Shown one piece after another: positions 34,249 through 44,032 of a stretch of DNA of 64,000 nt. The DNA comes from JAMXLO01 sp963776505 (GTDB lineage: Bacteria > Pseudomonadota > Alphaproteobacteria > Acetobacterales > Acetobacteraceae). The translations under genes and the position numbers were made by a program. The notes below the pieces were generated by a model. That model worked only from the letters and a program-made list of their open reading frames with translations, did not search any database and was not told the DNA's origin. Numbering within the stretch: position 1 is the stretch's first letter; each line of letters begins with the position of its first letter. The DNA is taken from the NCBI GenBank assembly GCA_963776505.1, contig CAVZNH010000066.1, positions 124,001 to 188,000 on the forward strand. The letters are read 5' to 3'.

Positions 34249-35671
34249 ATGCCCGCGCGCCCAATCCACAGTGCCATGGCGATCGCCTGCCTCGCATCCG
34301 GTCTTTGGACAAGTGCGGCGCGCGCGCAGGATGCCCAGCAGCCAGACTTCACGACCGGTCTCTGGACCCGCAGCAATCTGCTGGGCGACGCCGGCGGCAT
34401 CCGCTCGGGCCTGTGGAATTTGGGCATCACGTTCGGGCTCCAGGACATCAACGAGGTCTGGGGCAACGTCACGGGTGGCATCCAGCGCGGCGCCAGCTAC
34501 GACGGCGTGACCTTGTTGAGCATCGGCCTGGATACCCAGCGCGCCTTCGGCTGGGAGGGCGGCACGTTCAATGTCAGCGCCTGGAACATCCGCGGGCGCA
34601 ACATCGCCACCGACAACCTGCTCAACCTGCAGACCCCAAGCGGCATTCTCGCCGCGGACACCACGCGGTTGTGGGAGGTGTGGTACCAGCAGTCATTCCT
34701 CGACGGCCGCGCCGACGTGAAGCTGGGCCAGCAGAGCATCGATCAGGAGTTCATGACCAGCCAGGGCTCCAGCCTGTTCCTCAACACGGTGATGGGCTGG
34801 CCGATGGTTCCGTCGGCCGACCTCTACGCCGGCGGCCCGGCCTATCCGCTGTCGTCGCTCGGCGTGCGTCTGCGCGCGCAACCTGGCCACGGCATCACGA
34901 CGCTGCTCGGCGTGTTCGCCGACAATCCGCCCGGCGGGCCCGTTCAACGACGACGGACAGTTGCGCGGCAGCACCCGCTGGGGCGGCAACTTCAACCTGC
35001 GCACCGGCGCGCTGGTGATCGGCGAGATCCAGTACGCGCTGAACCAGCCCGGCAACGGCGACGTGGTCCACGGCGCCACGGCCTCCGGGCTGCCGGGCAC
35101 CTACAAGCTGGGCTTCTGGTACGAACTCAGCGCCGTTCCCCGATCAGCAGTTCGACAACACGGGCCTGTCGCTGGCCGATCCCGCCAGCACCGGCATCGC
35201 CGCTGATGCGGTGGAACAACTTCAGCATCTATGGGGTGGCTGACCAGATGATCTGGCGTCCCTCGGAGGACAGTCCTCGATCGGTCAGCGTGTTCGCCCG
35301 CCTGATGGGCGCGCCAGGCGACCGCAACCTGATCAACTTCAGCGTCAACGCCGGCATCACCCTGAAGGCGCCGTTCGAGGGTCGCGACGACGACACGGTG
35401 GGCGTCGGCTTCGGCATCGCGCAGGTGAGCGGCGGGGCACGGGCATTCGATCGTTCCGTTGCCTTCTTCTCCGGCGCGTTCAATCCCGGTCCGCACCACC
35501 GAAACCTTCATCGAGGTCACCTACCAGTACACCGTCGCGCCCTGGTGGCAGGTGCAGCCGGACTTCCAATACGTGTTCAACCCGGGAGGCGGCATCCTCA
35601 ACCCGAACCAGCCGGCCCAGCGCATCGGCAACGAGGCGATCTTCGGCCTGCGCAACACCATGACGTTCTGA
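34249..35671 (+). pseudogene. OprB-type carbohydrate-selective porin, frameshifted
   Basis: An outer-membrane beta-barrel of the OprB family with signal peptide (MAIACLASGLWTSAARA-Q). Recognisable parts are WNLGITFGLQDINEVWGNVT, FNVSAWNIRGRNI, WYQQSFLDGRADVKLGQQSI, LIGEIQYALNQ-like VIGEIQYALNQPG, and the closing VQPDFQYVFNPGGGI and RNTMTF with terminal Phe. The frame breaks about four times (near 34940, 35145, 35200 and 35490), yet every piece keeps porin sequence to the last residue, as expected from sequencing indels. GAGGAG precedes the ATG. It follows hemP by 91 nt. Confidence 0.8.
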
Positions 35672-35701
35672 CCGCTTGCTACCCGTTCGACTACAAGGTA
35701 A

Positions 35702-36856
35702 ATGAGAATGCCTCGCAATTTCACTACACTGGGCACCCGATCAATGCACTGTTCGTCGTTTCTGGCAGTGGCCTGCCTGACCCTCGCGATGACCGCGCAG
35801 GCGGCGGAGCCGAAGGGCTTCCTCGACGACGTTCGCCGCCACAGCCTGGCCACCTCCACCGTCCCGGCGAACGGCGATCAGAACCCCTATGCGATCGTCA
35901 TCGCGCCGGTATCCGCCGGCAAGATCCAGGCAGGCGACGTGCTGGTCGACAACTTCAACGACCGCAACAACCTCCAGGGCCTCGGCAGCACCATCGTCAT
36001 CTAGCGACCCGCGACGAAGCAGCTTCAGCCTGTTCGCCGCCATCCCGCGCAACCTGCCGCAATGCCCCGGCGGCGTCGGCCTCACCACCGCGATGACCAT
36101 GCTGAAATCCGGCTGGGTGATCGTCGGCAGCCTGCCGAGCCAGGACGGCACGACGAAGACCAAGGGCCAGGGCTGCCTGATCGTGCTCGACGCCAAGGGC
36201 AACGTCGCGGGCACCATCGCCGGCCCGAACATCAACGGCCCCTGGGGCAACATGGCGGTGATCGACAACGGCGCTACCGCGACGCTGTTCGTCAGCAACA
36301 CCGGCTTCGACGTCGGCCCGCCCGATGACGAACCGCCGGTGGTGAACAAGGCGACCGTGCTGCGGATCGAACTGTCCGTCGCCGATGGCAAGCCGCCGGT
36401 GGTGACGGGCCAGACGGTGATCGGCAGCGGCTTCGGCGAGCAGGCGGACAAGGACGTGTTCATCATCGGCCCGACCGGCCTCGCGCTGGGCAAAGGCGGC
36501 GTGCTCTACGTCTCCGACGCGCTGGGCAACCGCATCGCCGCCATCCCCGACGCCGCGACGCGCACCGACAGCGCCGGCACCGGCCGCGACGGTGACCAAG
36601 GACGGGCTGCTGAAGCGGCCGCTGGCGATGACCACGGCGCCCGAACGGCCACCTGCTGGTGACCAACGGGCTGAACGGCCAGGTGGTGGAGATCGATCCG
36701 GTGACCGGCAGGCAGATCGCCGCGCGCTGGGTCGACGCCAACAAGGCGCAGTCGCCGCCCGGCAGCGGCGATCTGTTCGGCATCGCCATGACGCCGTCCG
36801 GCGACGGCTTCTATTACGTGGAGGACGAGGTGAACATGCTCGTGCTGGCGCATTGA
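35702..36856 (+). pseudogene. Secreted NHL/SMP-30-like beta-propeller protein, frameshifted
   Basis: The signal peptide FLAVACLTLAMTAQA is followed by repeats of about 45 residues with blade-like strands (AGKIQAGDVLVDNFNDRNN, MAVIDNGATATLFVSN, GLALGKGGVLYVSDALGNRI, HLLVTNGLNGQVVEIDP). Three single-base insertions, near 36001, 36580 and 36645, disrupt it; correcting them yields 384 residues. The first creates a TAG directly (ATC-T-AGC). Its position between the porin and the EfeB-like peroxidase suggests a periplasmic partner; its function is unknown. Confidence 0.75.
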
Positions 36857-38028
36857 GCGGCCGTCGCTCGTTCCTGGCCTCGGCCGCGCGGCCTGGTCGC
36901 TGCCGCCGGCGTGGGCGCGCCTCGCCCATGCCGACGTCCGGCTGACCCGTTCTGGGGCGAACATCAGGCCGGCATCGCCACGCCGCAGCAGACCAGACCT
37001 ATTTCGCGGCACTCGACCTGACCGCGAAGAAGCCCGGCGACATCGTGCGGATGCTGCGCGCCTGGACCGATGCCGCCGCGCGCCTGACCCGCGGCCAGGA
37101 CGCTCCAGGCGACAGCGGCGAGGCGGCGGGCCTCGGCGCCGCCGGTCTCACCGCTGACCTTCGGCCTCGGCGCCGGCCTGTTCAGACGACCGCTACGGCC
37201 TCGCCGGGCGGCGGCCGGAGGCGCTGGTCGATCTGCCCGGCTTCAACGGCGATCAACTGGTGGCGGAGCGCAGCGGCGGCGACCTGTCGATCCAGGCCTG
37301 CGCCGATGACCCGCAGGTGGCGTTCCATGCCGTGCGGCAACTGGTGCGCCTGGCAGACGGCGTGGCGCGCGTGCGCTGGACCCAGACCGGCTTCCTGCCG
37401 TCGACGCCGCCAGGCGAGACGCCGCGCAACCTGATGGGCTTCAAGGACGGCACGCGCAACGCAGACGACCTCGCCGATGAAGTCTGGGTGGGCGAGGAAG
37501 GCCCCGCCTGGATGCGCGGCGGCAGCTATGTGGTCGTCCGGCAAGATCCGCATCGCGCTGGAGCACTGGGACAGGACCGAGGTCGATTTCCAGGAGGAGG
37601 TGTTCGGCCGCCAAAAGCGCTCCGGCGCGCCGATCGGCCGTAATCGCGAACGCGACACGCCCGACTTCGCGGCGATGGACCAGGACGGCAATCCGCTGAT
37701 CGCGGAGAACGCGCATCTGCGTCTCGCCGCGCCCGAGACCAACAACGGCGCGCAGATCCTGCGCCGCGGCTACTCGTACAACGACGGCGCCAACTTCACC
37801 GCCGAACGCTGGCCGCCCTGGCGGCAGGGTATCGAATACGACGCCGGCCTGCTGTTCGTTGCCTATCAGCGCGATCCGCGCACCGGCTTCATCCGCCTGT
37901 TTGACAAGATGTCGAAGATCGACGCGCTGAACCAGTTCACCACGCATATCGGCAGCGGATTGTTCGCCTGCCCCGGCGGCGTGGCCGAGGGGCAATTCCT
38001 CGCGCAGGGATTGTTCGACAGCGTATAG
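36853..38028 (+). pseudogene. efeB: EfeB-like Tat-exported DyP-type heme peroxidase, frameshifted
   Basis: DyP peroxidases of the EfeB class act in the periplasm on heme or ferrous iron. After a TTG start overlapping the propeller stop there is a Tat motif GRRSFLASAA. Then come FWGEHQAGIATPQQ, the DyP signature GFKDGTRN, the proximal-His region ENAHLRLAAP and LLFVAYQRDPRTGF. At least five frame changes are seen (near 36890, 36995, 37153, 37182 and 37541), mostly extra bases; net length is a multiple of three. EfeU and EfeO are not present nearby. The start codon is uncertain. Confidence 0.8.
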
Positions 38029-38081
38029 GCTGGGCTTTTGCAATCGTGCCGGCGCGCTCAGTATGCCGGGCGGAACCCCAT

Positions 38082-39453
38082 ATGCCCTACGCCCACACGC
38101 TCGCCGGCACACGCCACGTCTTCGATGACCTTCGCACGCTGCTGGCGCGCGCGACGCCCTTCCGTTCCGGCGATGCGCTGGCTGGCCTCGCGGCGACCTC
38201 GGCTGCCGAACGCGTCGCGGCACAGATGGCGCTGGCCGACGTGCCGCTGGCGACGATCCTCGCCGAACCGGTCGTTGCATATGAAACCGACGAGATCACC
38301 CGACTGATCGTCGACAGCCACGACACAGTCGCATTTGCGCCTGTAGCTACGCTGACCGTGGGTGAGTTCCGCGAATTCCTGCTCGCCGCCGAACCGCGAA
38401 ACGCTGGCCGCACTCCGTCCCGGCCTCACGCCGGAGATGGCCGCTGCCGTCAGCAAGCTGATGCGCCTGCAGGACCTGATCGCCGTCGCCGCGAAGTGCC
38501 GTGTCGTGACGCGCTTCCGCAACACGATCGGTCTGCCCGGCCGTCTCTCGGTGCGCCTGCAGCCCAACCATCCGACCGACGACCCGCGGGGCGTCGCGGC
38601 CTCCACGCTGGATGGCCTGCTGCTCGGCGCCGGCGATGCGGTGATCGGCGTAAATCCCGCGACCGACAGCGTCGATGCCACATGCACGCTGCTCGCCATG
38701 CTCGATACGGTGCGCGAACGCTACGCCATCCCGACGCAGACCTGCGTGCTGGCGCACGTCACCACGACGCTGCGCGCGATCGAACGCGGCGCGCCGGTCG
38801 ACCTCGTGTTCCAGTCGATCGGCGGCACCGAGGCGGCGAACGCCAGCTTCGGCGTCTCGCTCGCGCTGCTGCGCGAGGCCCGCGAGGCGGCGCTGTCACT
38901 GCGACGCGGCACGCTGGGCGACAACGTGATGTATTTCGAGACCGGCCAGGGCAGCGCGCTGTCGGCCGATGCGCATCACGGCGTCGATCAGCAGACCATC
39001 GAGGCGCGCGCCTACGCGGTTGCCCGCGCCTTCTCGCCGTTGCTGGTCAACAGCGTGGTCGGCTTCATCGGCCCGGAATACCTGTACGACGGCAAGCAGA
39101 TCACCCGCGCCGGTCTCGAGGATCATTTCTGCGGCAAGCTGCTCGGCCTGCCGATGGGCGTCGACGTCTGCTACACCAATCACGCCGAGGCCGATCAGGA
39201 CGACATGGATGCGCTGCTCACGCTGCTCGGCGTCGCCGGCGTGACCTACGTCATGGGGGTGCCCGGCGCCGACGACGTGATGCTGTCGTACCAGAGCACG
39301 TCATTCCACGACGCGCTGTATCTGCGCGGCGCGCTCGGCCTGCGACCGGCGCCGGAATTCGAGGCCTGGCTCGCGCGCATGGGCATCGCCGCCGGCGCGA
39401 CGCCCGAGCGCATCCCCGCCGCCCTGTCACCCACACTCATCGGTCTCGACTGA
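38082..39453 (+). pseudogene. eutB: Ethanolamine ammonia-lyase large subunit, frameshifted
   Basis: EutB with EutC and adenosylcobalamin converts ethanolamine to acetaldehyde and ammonia. The protein starts MPYAHTLAGTRHVFDDLRTL, and after one extra base near 38395 continues LAALRPGLTPEMAAAVSKLM. It has RFRNTIGLPGRLSVRLQPNH, VFQSIGGTEAANASFG, YFETGQGSALSADAHHG and MGVDVCYTNHAEADQDDMD. Corrected length is about 456 aa, normal for EutB. eutC follows. No eut microcompartment genes are nearby. Confidence 0.9.
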
Positions 39454-39462
39454 TGCACCCTG

Positions 39463-39528
39463 GTCATTGCGAGGAGCGAAGCGGTCCCGGACGTGATCCG
39501 GCGAAGCAATCCCCATCGCTCCATTGCA
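39463..39528. repeat. Palindromic repeat family B, single arm, between eutB and eutC
   Basis: GTCATTGCGAGGAGCGAAGC starts the element and GCGAAGCAATCCCC follows; this matches the left arm of the copies at 46898 and 60357. The right arm is degraded (TCCATTGCAG). Confidence 0.65.
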
Positions 39529-40282
39529 GCACCGCATGATGGTGTTCAGCGGCCATCGTCCTCCGGCACGCTGGATCGATCTGCGGCGCTTCACGCCGGC
39601 GCGCGTGGCGCTGGGCCGCGCCGGCAACGGCTTGCCCACAGCGGCGCATCTCGACTTCCAGGCCGCGCACGCCGCGGCGCGCGATGCGGTCCACACCGCG
39701 CTCGACGTCGCCGCTCTGCTCGCGGATCTGGATGCGGCTTGCCTGCCGAACATCGCGGTGCACAGCGAGGCGCCCGACCGGCGCACCTATCTGCTCCGCC
39801 CCGACCTCGGGCGGCGTCTGCGCAACGGCACCGCAATTCCGCGTTTGCCGGGCGCCATGCTGTTCGTGGTGTGCGACGGTCTTTCGGCAACCGCGGTGCA
39901 GCGCCATGCCGTGGCGGTGCTGCGACATGTGGTTCCGCGCTTGTCCGGCCCAGTCGCGCCGATCGTCGTCGCCGAACAGGGCCGCGTCGCGCTAGGCGAT
40001 GCCATCGGTGAGGCGATGGGTGCCGAAGCGGTCGCGGTGCTGATCGGCGAACGCCCCGGCCTGTCCGCGGCCGACAGTCTCGGCATCTATCTCACGTGGC
40101 AGCCGCACCGCGGGCGCACCGACGCGGAACGCAACTGCATATCCAACGTTCGTCCCGAGGGCCTGCCGCCCGAGGCCGCGGGCGACAAGCTGCTATGGCT
40201 GATCGGTGCGATGCGGCGTCTTCGCCTCACCGGCGTCGCGCTGAAGGACGAGCAGCCAGGCGCACTGCGCGGCCCGGATTGA
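39524..40282 (+). CDS. eutC: Ethanolamine ammonia-lyase small subunit
   Basis: EutC (up to 252 aa) is the small subunit of the cobalamin-dependent lyase. Recognisable are RVALGRAGNGLPTAAHLDFQ, AHAAARDAVHTALD, VVAEQGRVALGDAIGEAMGA, LIGERPGLSAADSLGIYLTW and ERNCISNVRPEGL. The first few residues overlap a repeat arm, so ATG at 39536 or 39539 could be the real start. Confidence 0.93.
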   Translation: MQHRMMVFSGHRPPARWIDLRRFTPARVALGRAGNGLPTAAHLDFQAAHAAARDAVHTALDVAALLADLDAACLPNIAVHSEAPDRRTYLLRPDLGRRLRNGTAIPRLPGAMLFVVCDGLSATAVQRHAVAVLRHVVPRLSGPVAPIVVAEQGRVALGDAIGEAMGAEAVAVLIGERPGLSAADSLGIYLTWQPHRGRTDAERNCISNVRPEGLPPEAAGDKLLWLIGAMRRLRLTGVALKDEQPGALRGPD

Positions 40283-40339
40283 CGGAGCGGGACCTGATGC
40301 CGGATGGTTCGAAAAAAATTCGGTCCTGGGAGGATGAAC

Positions 40340-40783
40340 ATGCCGTCGGCAACCATGCGAGGCTTTCTCGGCTTCATCGCGGGAGCGATCGCGGTGCTGA
40401 TCTTTCACCAGGGAATGGTGGAGGCAATGCACGCACTGGGCTTGGTGTCGTTCTCGCCGTATCGCACCACACCCGTGCCACCGTTCGGCGTCCCTGTCAT
40501 CGTCAGCAACTGCTTCTGGGGTGGCCTGTGGGGCGTTCTGTTCGGTCTCCTGATGCCACGCTTCACCTGGCCGACCTGGCTGTGTGGGCTGTTGCTTGGC
40601 GTGCTCGCGGCGGTGGTCGGATGGTTTGTCGTCGCACCGCTGAAGGGCATGCCGATCGCCGGCGGCTGGGTTCCGGCGAACATGCTGCGTTCGGTGGTGA
40701 TCAACGGGTTCTGGGGTCTCGGCGTCGGCGTCATCCTGCCATTGCTGATGCCGCGTTCATTGATGGCGCGCGCGCATCCGTAA
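40340..40783 (+). CDS. Hypothetical integral membrane protein (147 aa)
   Basis: Four hydrophobic helices (FLGFIAGAIAVLIFHQGMVE, FWGGLWGVLFGLLMP, LCGLLLGVLAAVVGWFVVAP, INGFWGLGVGVILPLLMP) with the repeated FWG-GVG/LWG motif suggest a two-fold internal repeat. The start is chosen at 40340 because a GGAGG lies 6 nt upstream. It is plus-strand, 57 nt after eutC, and convergent with the next gene. No functional family is recognised. Confidence 0.65.
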   Translation: MPSATMRGFLGFIAGAIAVLIFHQGMVEAMHALGLVSFSPYRTTPVPPFGVPVIVSNCFWGGLWGVLFGLLMPRFTWPTWLCGLLLGVLAAVVGWFVVAPLKGMPIAGGWVPANMLRSVVINGFWGLGVGVILPLLMPRSLMARAHP

Positions 40784-40795
40784 CGGCGCGCGCCT

Positions 40796-41998
40796 TCACC
40801 TCTCCCAGCGCCCGATCGGCCGCGGCGGGTGCGCGCGGATCACCTCCTCGTTGACCTCAACGCCCCAGCCCGGGCCGGTCGGCAGCACGAACATGCCGTC
40901 CTCGATCGTCGGCACCGGCGTCACCAGATCGTCCTTCCATGGCACATCCTCGATATCGATCTCCATCACGCGGAAGTTCGGGATCGCGGCGCACATATGC
41001 GCGCTCATCAGCGAGCCGATATGTCCGTTGAAGTTGTGCGGCGCCACGTTGACCTCATAGGCGTCCGCCATCGCCGCGATCTTCATCGACTCCAAGATGC
41101 CGTTCCACGCCACGTCGATGATCGCCACATCGACCGACTGCTGCTCGAAGAACGGCCGGAACTGCCGCCGCCCATGCAGCGATTCCAGCGATGCAACGCG
41201 CGTGCGCGCCGAACGGCGGATCGTCGCCAGCGCGGCCGGGTCGTAGCTGTCGATCTCCAGCCACACCAGATCGAACGGCTCCAGCGCCTGCGCCAGCCGG
41301 ATGTAGCCCTCGGTCTTGAAGTTGAAATTCAGATCGAGATGCAGCCCGACCTTCGGCCCCGCGCCATTGCGGAACGCCGTCATCTGCGCCACCAGCCCAT
41401 CGACCAGATCGCGGCTGATGTTCAGTTCCGGCCAGCCCGGTCCGTTGAAGCCCGGCATGTGGACATACGGCTCCGGCCCATCGAAGCGGAAGATGTTGGT
41501 CTTCAGCCCCTTGAAGCCGCGCCGCGCCACCTCCGCGCCGGCACGCTCCACGTCATCGAGCGAACGGATCGGATCGAAGCCAGTCCATTCCTTGATATGG
41601 CTCGCATGGCTGATCCGCCAGGTGCCGCAATGCGACCAGTAGAGCTGTAGCCGATCGCGCACCGGGCCACCCAGCATCTCGTACACCGGCACGCCAAGCG
41701 CCTTCGCCTTGAGATCGACCAGCGCGTTCTCGATCGCCGCGATCGCCTGCTGCGCGATGCCGCCGACCGACTGCCGCGTCACGCCATGCAGATAGGCGGT
41801 GATCTTCTCCACCGGCCGCGGGTCCCAGCCGATCAGCCGCGCACTCAGCTTGCGGATCACGCCGGCAAGGCCTTCCGAGCCGTATGACTCCATGAATTCC
41901 GACCAGCCCACCAGACCCTCGTCGGTGCTGATCTTCAGGAACGAGAAATCGCGCCAGCCCGCATTGCAATGCAGGTCCTCGATCTTCGTGATACGCAT
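40796..41998 (-). CDS. Enolase-superfamily (mandelate racemase/muconate lactonizing) dehydratase
   Basis: A 400-aa enzyme of the MR/MLE type, probably a sugar-acid dehydratase. It has the N-terminal capping domain (KISTDEGLVGWSEFMESYGS), KGLKTNIF with the base lysine, metal ligands in HLDLNFNF, VWLEIDSYDP and ASLESLHG, and the catalytic His region NVAPHNFNGH. Substrate unknown; galactonate dehydratase-like. It lies 30 nt after the HAD gene on the minus strand, so the two likely form an operon. Confidence 0.88.
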   Translation of the reverse strand: MRITKIEDLHCNAGWRDFSFLKISTDEGLVGWSEFMESYGSEGLAGVIRKLSARLIGWDPRPVEKITAYLHGVTRQSVGGIAQQAIAAIENALVDLKAKALGVPVYEMLGGPVRDRLQLYWSHCGTWRISHASHIKEWTGFDPIRSLDDVERAGAEVARRGFKGLKTNIFRFDGPEPYVHMPGFNGPGWPELNISRDLVDGLVAQMTAFRNGAGPKVGLHLDLNFNFKTEGYIRLAQALEPFDLVWLEIDSYDPAALATIRRSARTRVASLESLHGRRQFRPFFEQQSVDVAIIDVAWNGILESMKIAAMADAYEVNVAPHNFNGHIGSLMSAHMCAAIPNFRVMEIDIEDVPWKDDLVTPVPTIEDGMFVLPTGPGWGVEVNEEVIRAHPPRPIGRWER

Positions 41999-42028
41999 GA
42001 TTCCCTCCCTGGCGCGGCGGGACGAATG

Positions 42029-42697
42029 CTAGGCTGCCGCCAGCAGCGCTGGAAGCCTTTGCATCGCATCAGCCACAGCGAAGGCGCCGGCGGCGCGCAG
42101 CCGTTCGCCATGGCCCGGACGGCAATGCGCCCCACCGGTGAAGCCGATCACCTGCATGCCAGCCGCCACCGCGGCCTGCACGCCCGGCACGCTGTCCTCG
42201 ATCACCACGCACGTCGCCCGCGCCGCCTGCATCGCATCGGCTGCGAACCAGAACAGATCGGGCGCCGGCTTTCCGCGCGCCACCTGCGTCGCGCTGAAGA
42301 TGTTCGGTTCGAAATAGCCGAGCAGCCCGGTCAGCGACAGTGAGTGGCGCAGGCGCTCTGGCGCGCTGCTGGAAGCGACGCAGCGGCGGAAGGGCAGCGC
42401 ATCCAGCATCGTCTCGACACCAGCGATCGGCGCAAGTTCCGTGTCGAACGCGGCCGCCACACGCGCGCGCAGCGTATCGGCAAAATCCGCCGGCAGGCTG
42501 CGGCCAAGCCTGCGCTCGATATCGCCGCACATCGTCGCCGCACTGATGCCGAGGTAGCGATCCATGATCTCCTCGGCCGAGATCGCAATGCCGATCTCGG
42601 CCAGGCACACGGCATCGGTCCGACAACTGATCACCTCGCTGTCGACCAGCACGCCGTCGCAGTCGAAGATGATCAGCTCCGGTTGCACAAACTTCAT
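42029..42697 (-). CDS. HAD-superfamily phosphatase (beta-phosphoglucomutase-like)
   Basis: A 222-aa HAD hydrolase with all four motifs: IIFDCDGVLVDSE (nucleophile Asp and acid/base Asp), SSAPERLRHSL (Thr/Ser motif), KPAPDLFWFAA (Lys) and VIEDSVPGVQAA (acidic pair). It likely acts on a sugar phosphate. It is divergent from the SGNH esterase and is followed by the enolase-superfamily dehydratase. Confidence 0.88.
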   Translation of the reverse strand: MKFVQPELIIFDCDGVLVDSEVISCRTDAVCLAEIGIAISAEEIMDRYLGISAATMCGDIERRLGRSLPADFADTLRARVAAAFDTELAPIAGVETMLDALPFRRCVASSSAPERLRHSLSLTGLLGYFEPNIFSATQVARGKPAPDLFWFAADAMQAARATCVVIEDSVPGVQAAVAAGMQVIGFTGGAHCRPGHGERLRAAGAFAVADAMQRLPALLAAA

Positions 42698-42759
42698 ATA
42701 CCAATCGCCGTTACGCCTCGGCTATAGAGATGCGTCACGCTTCGACGGATTCGCCGATC

Positions 42760-43545
42760 ATGCGACCCATCCTGCGCCTGTGCCTGGCTGCAGTTCTGCT
42801 GCTGTTGCTCAGCGATGCCGCGCCGGCGCCGCACACCGTGCTCGCCGCCACGCCGATCTCGCGCATGGACCTGCCCTGGTGGCGCACGCGGCACGAGGCG
42901 AAGCTGGTGGAGCTGCGTTCGCACCGGGTCGATCTGGTCTTCCTGGGCAATTCCATCACCCAGGACTATGAGGTCAGCGGCCCCCCCGAATGGCGCGACT
43001 TCGTCCCGGTCTGGCAGCACTTCTACGGCGACCGCAAAGCCATCAATCTCGGCTTCAGCGGCGACGCGACGTCGCACCTGCTGTGGCGCATCGAGAACGG
43101 CGAGGTCGCCGGCATCGCGCCAAAGGTCGCGGTGATCCTGATCGGCGCGAACAACCTCGGCCGCCTGCACTGGTCGGCCGAGGACACTGTCACGGGCATC
43201 GATGCCATCGTCGCGCAACTTCGCCGCCGGCTGCCGCACACGAAGCTGCTGCTGCTCGGTGTTCTGCCCTCCGAGCGCTCCGCCTGGGCCACCGAGACGA
43301 CACTCACGATCAACAAGGTCCTGGCGGAGCGCTACCACAACCGCGACGAGGTTACTTACCTCGACATCGGCCGGGTATTCATGAAGGCCGGCAAGCTGGA
43401 CCGCGACCTGTTTCTCGACCCGAAGCTGACGCCCCCCGAAGCACCACTCCATCCGTCGGCAGAGGGCCAGGCACTGATGGCCGAGGCGATCGAGCCCACG
43501 CTTGCAAAGCTACTCGGAGACACGCGGCACGTGGCGGCGCGATAA
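42760..43545 (+). CDS. Secreted SGNH/GDSL hydrolase
   Basis: A 261-aa esterase of the SGNH fold, like the PAF-acetylhydrolase branch. A signal peptide (MRPILRLCLAAVLLLLLSDA) precedes the motifs VFLGNSITQDY (catalytic Ser), GFSGDATSHLLWRI (Gly), LIGANNLGRLH (Asn) and PLHPSAEGQ (catalytic His). The methionine at 42760 is the likely start. It is convergent with pncC, the two stops 3 nt apart. Confidence 0.82.
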   Translation: MRPILRLCLAAVLLLLLSDAAPAPHTVLAATPISRMDLPWWRTRHEAKLVELRSHRVDLVFLGNSITQDYEVSGPPEWRDFVPVWQHFYGDRKAINLGFSGDATSHLLWRIENGEVAGIAPKVAVILIGANNLGRLHWSAEDTVTGIDAIVAQLRRRLPHTKLLLLGVLPSERSAWATETTLTINKVLAERYHNRDEVTYLDIGRVFMKAGKLDRDLFLDPKLTPPEAPLHPSAEGQALMAEAIEPTLAKLLGDTRHVAAR

Positions 43546-43548
43546 CTT

Positions 43549-44031
43549 CTACCCCAGCGCCTCCGCCAACAGCTCCATCGCACGCTTCGAGAACGCGCGC
43601 ATGTTGGCGACGCGGTCAGCACTGCCGGTCTCCAACGTGATGGCGCGCGAGAAATTCGGACCCTCCAGCCCGATGCAGGTGTGGCCCGCGGCATCGCCAT
43701 AGCGATTGCCCGTCGGTCCTGTCGCACCGGTCTCGCTCAGCCCCCATGTCGAACCGAGCCGGCTCCGCACCGTTGCCGCGAGCAGCGCCGCATAAGGTTC
43801 GGACGAGGCACGCATGCCGTTGGGCAGAGGGTTCGGAATCTCGAGGAAGCCTGCCCGCGCGTAGTGCGTGTAGATCACGCTGCCGCCACGGAAATACGCC
43901 GATGCGCCGGACACCGACAGCAGCGCGGCTGAGATCAACCCGCCGGTCGAGGATTCCGCGATCGCGATGGTATCGCCGCGCGCCTTCAGCCGCGCGCCAA
44001 GCTTCTCCGCCAATGGCAGCAGGTCCTGCAT
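43549..44031 (-). CDS. pncC: Nicotinamide-nucleotide amidase (CinA C-terminal family)
   Basis: The 160-aa protein is the stand-alone CinA C-terminal domain that hydrolyses NMN to NaMN in pyridine nucleotide salvage. IAESSTGGLISAALLSVSGA, YFRGGSVIYTHYAR and GLSETGATGPTGNRYGD identify it. GGAGGG lies 7 nt before the ATG at 44031. It is directly downstream of two Gfo/Idh/MocA genes and overlaps no other gene except at the convergent end. Confidence 0.88.
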   Translation of the reverse strand: MQDLLPLAEKLGARLKARGDTIAIAESSTGGLISAALLSVSGASAYFRGGSVIYTHYARAGFLEIPNPLPNGMRASSEPYAALLAATVRSRLGSTWGLSETGATGPTGNRYGDAAGHTCIGLEGPNFSRAITLETGSADRVANMRAFSKRAMELLAEALG

Positions 44032-44032
44032 C

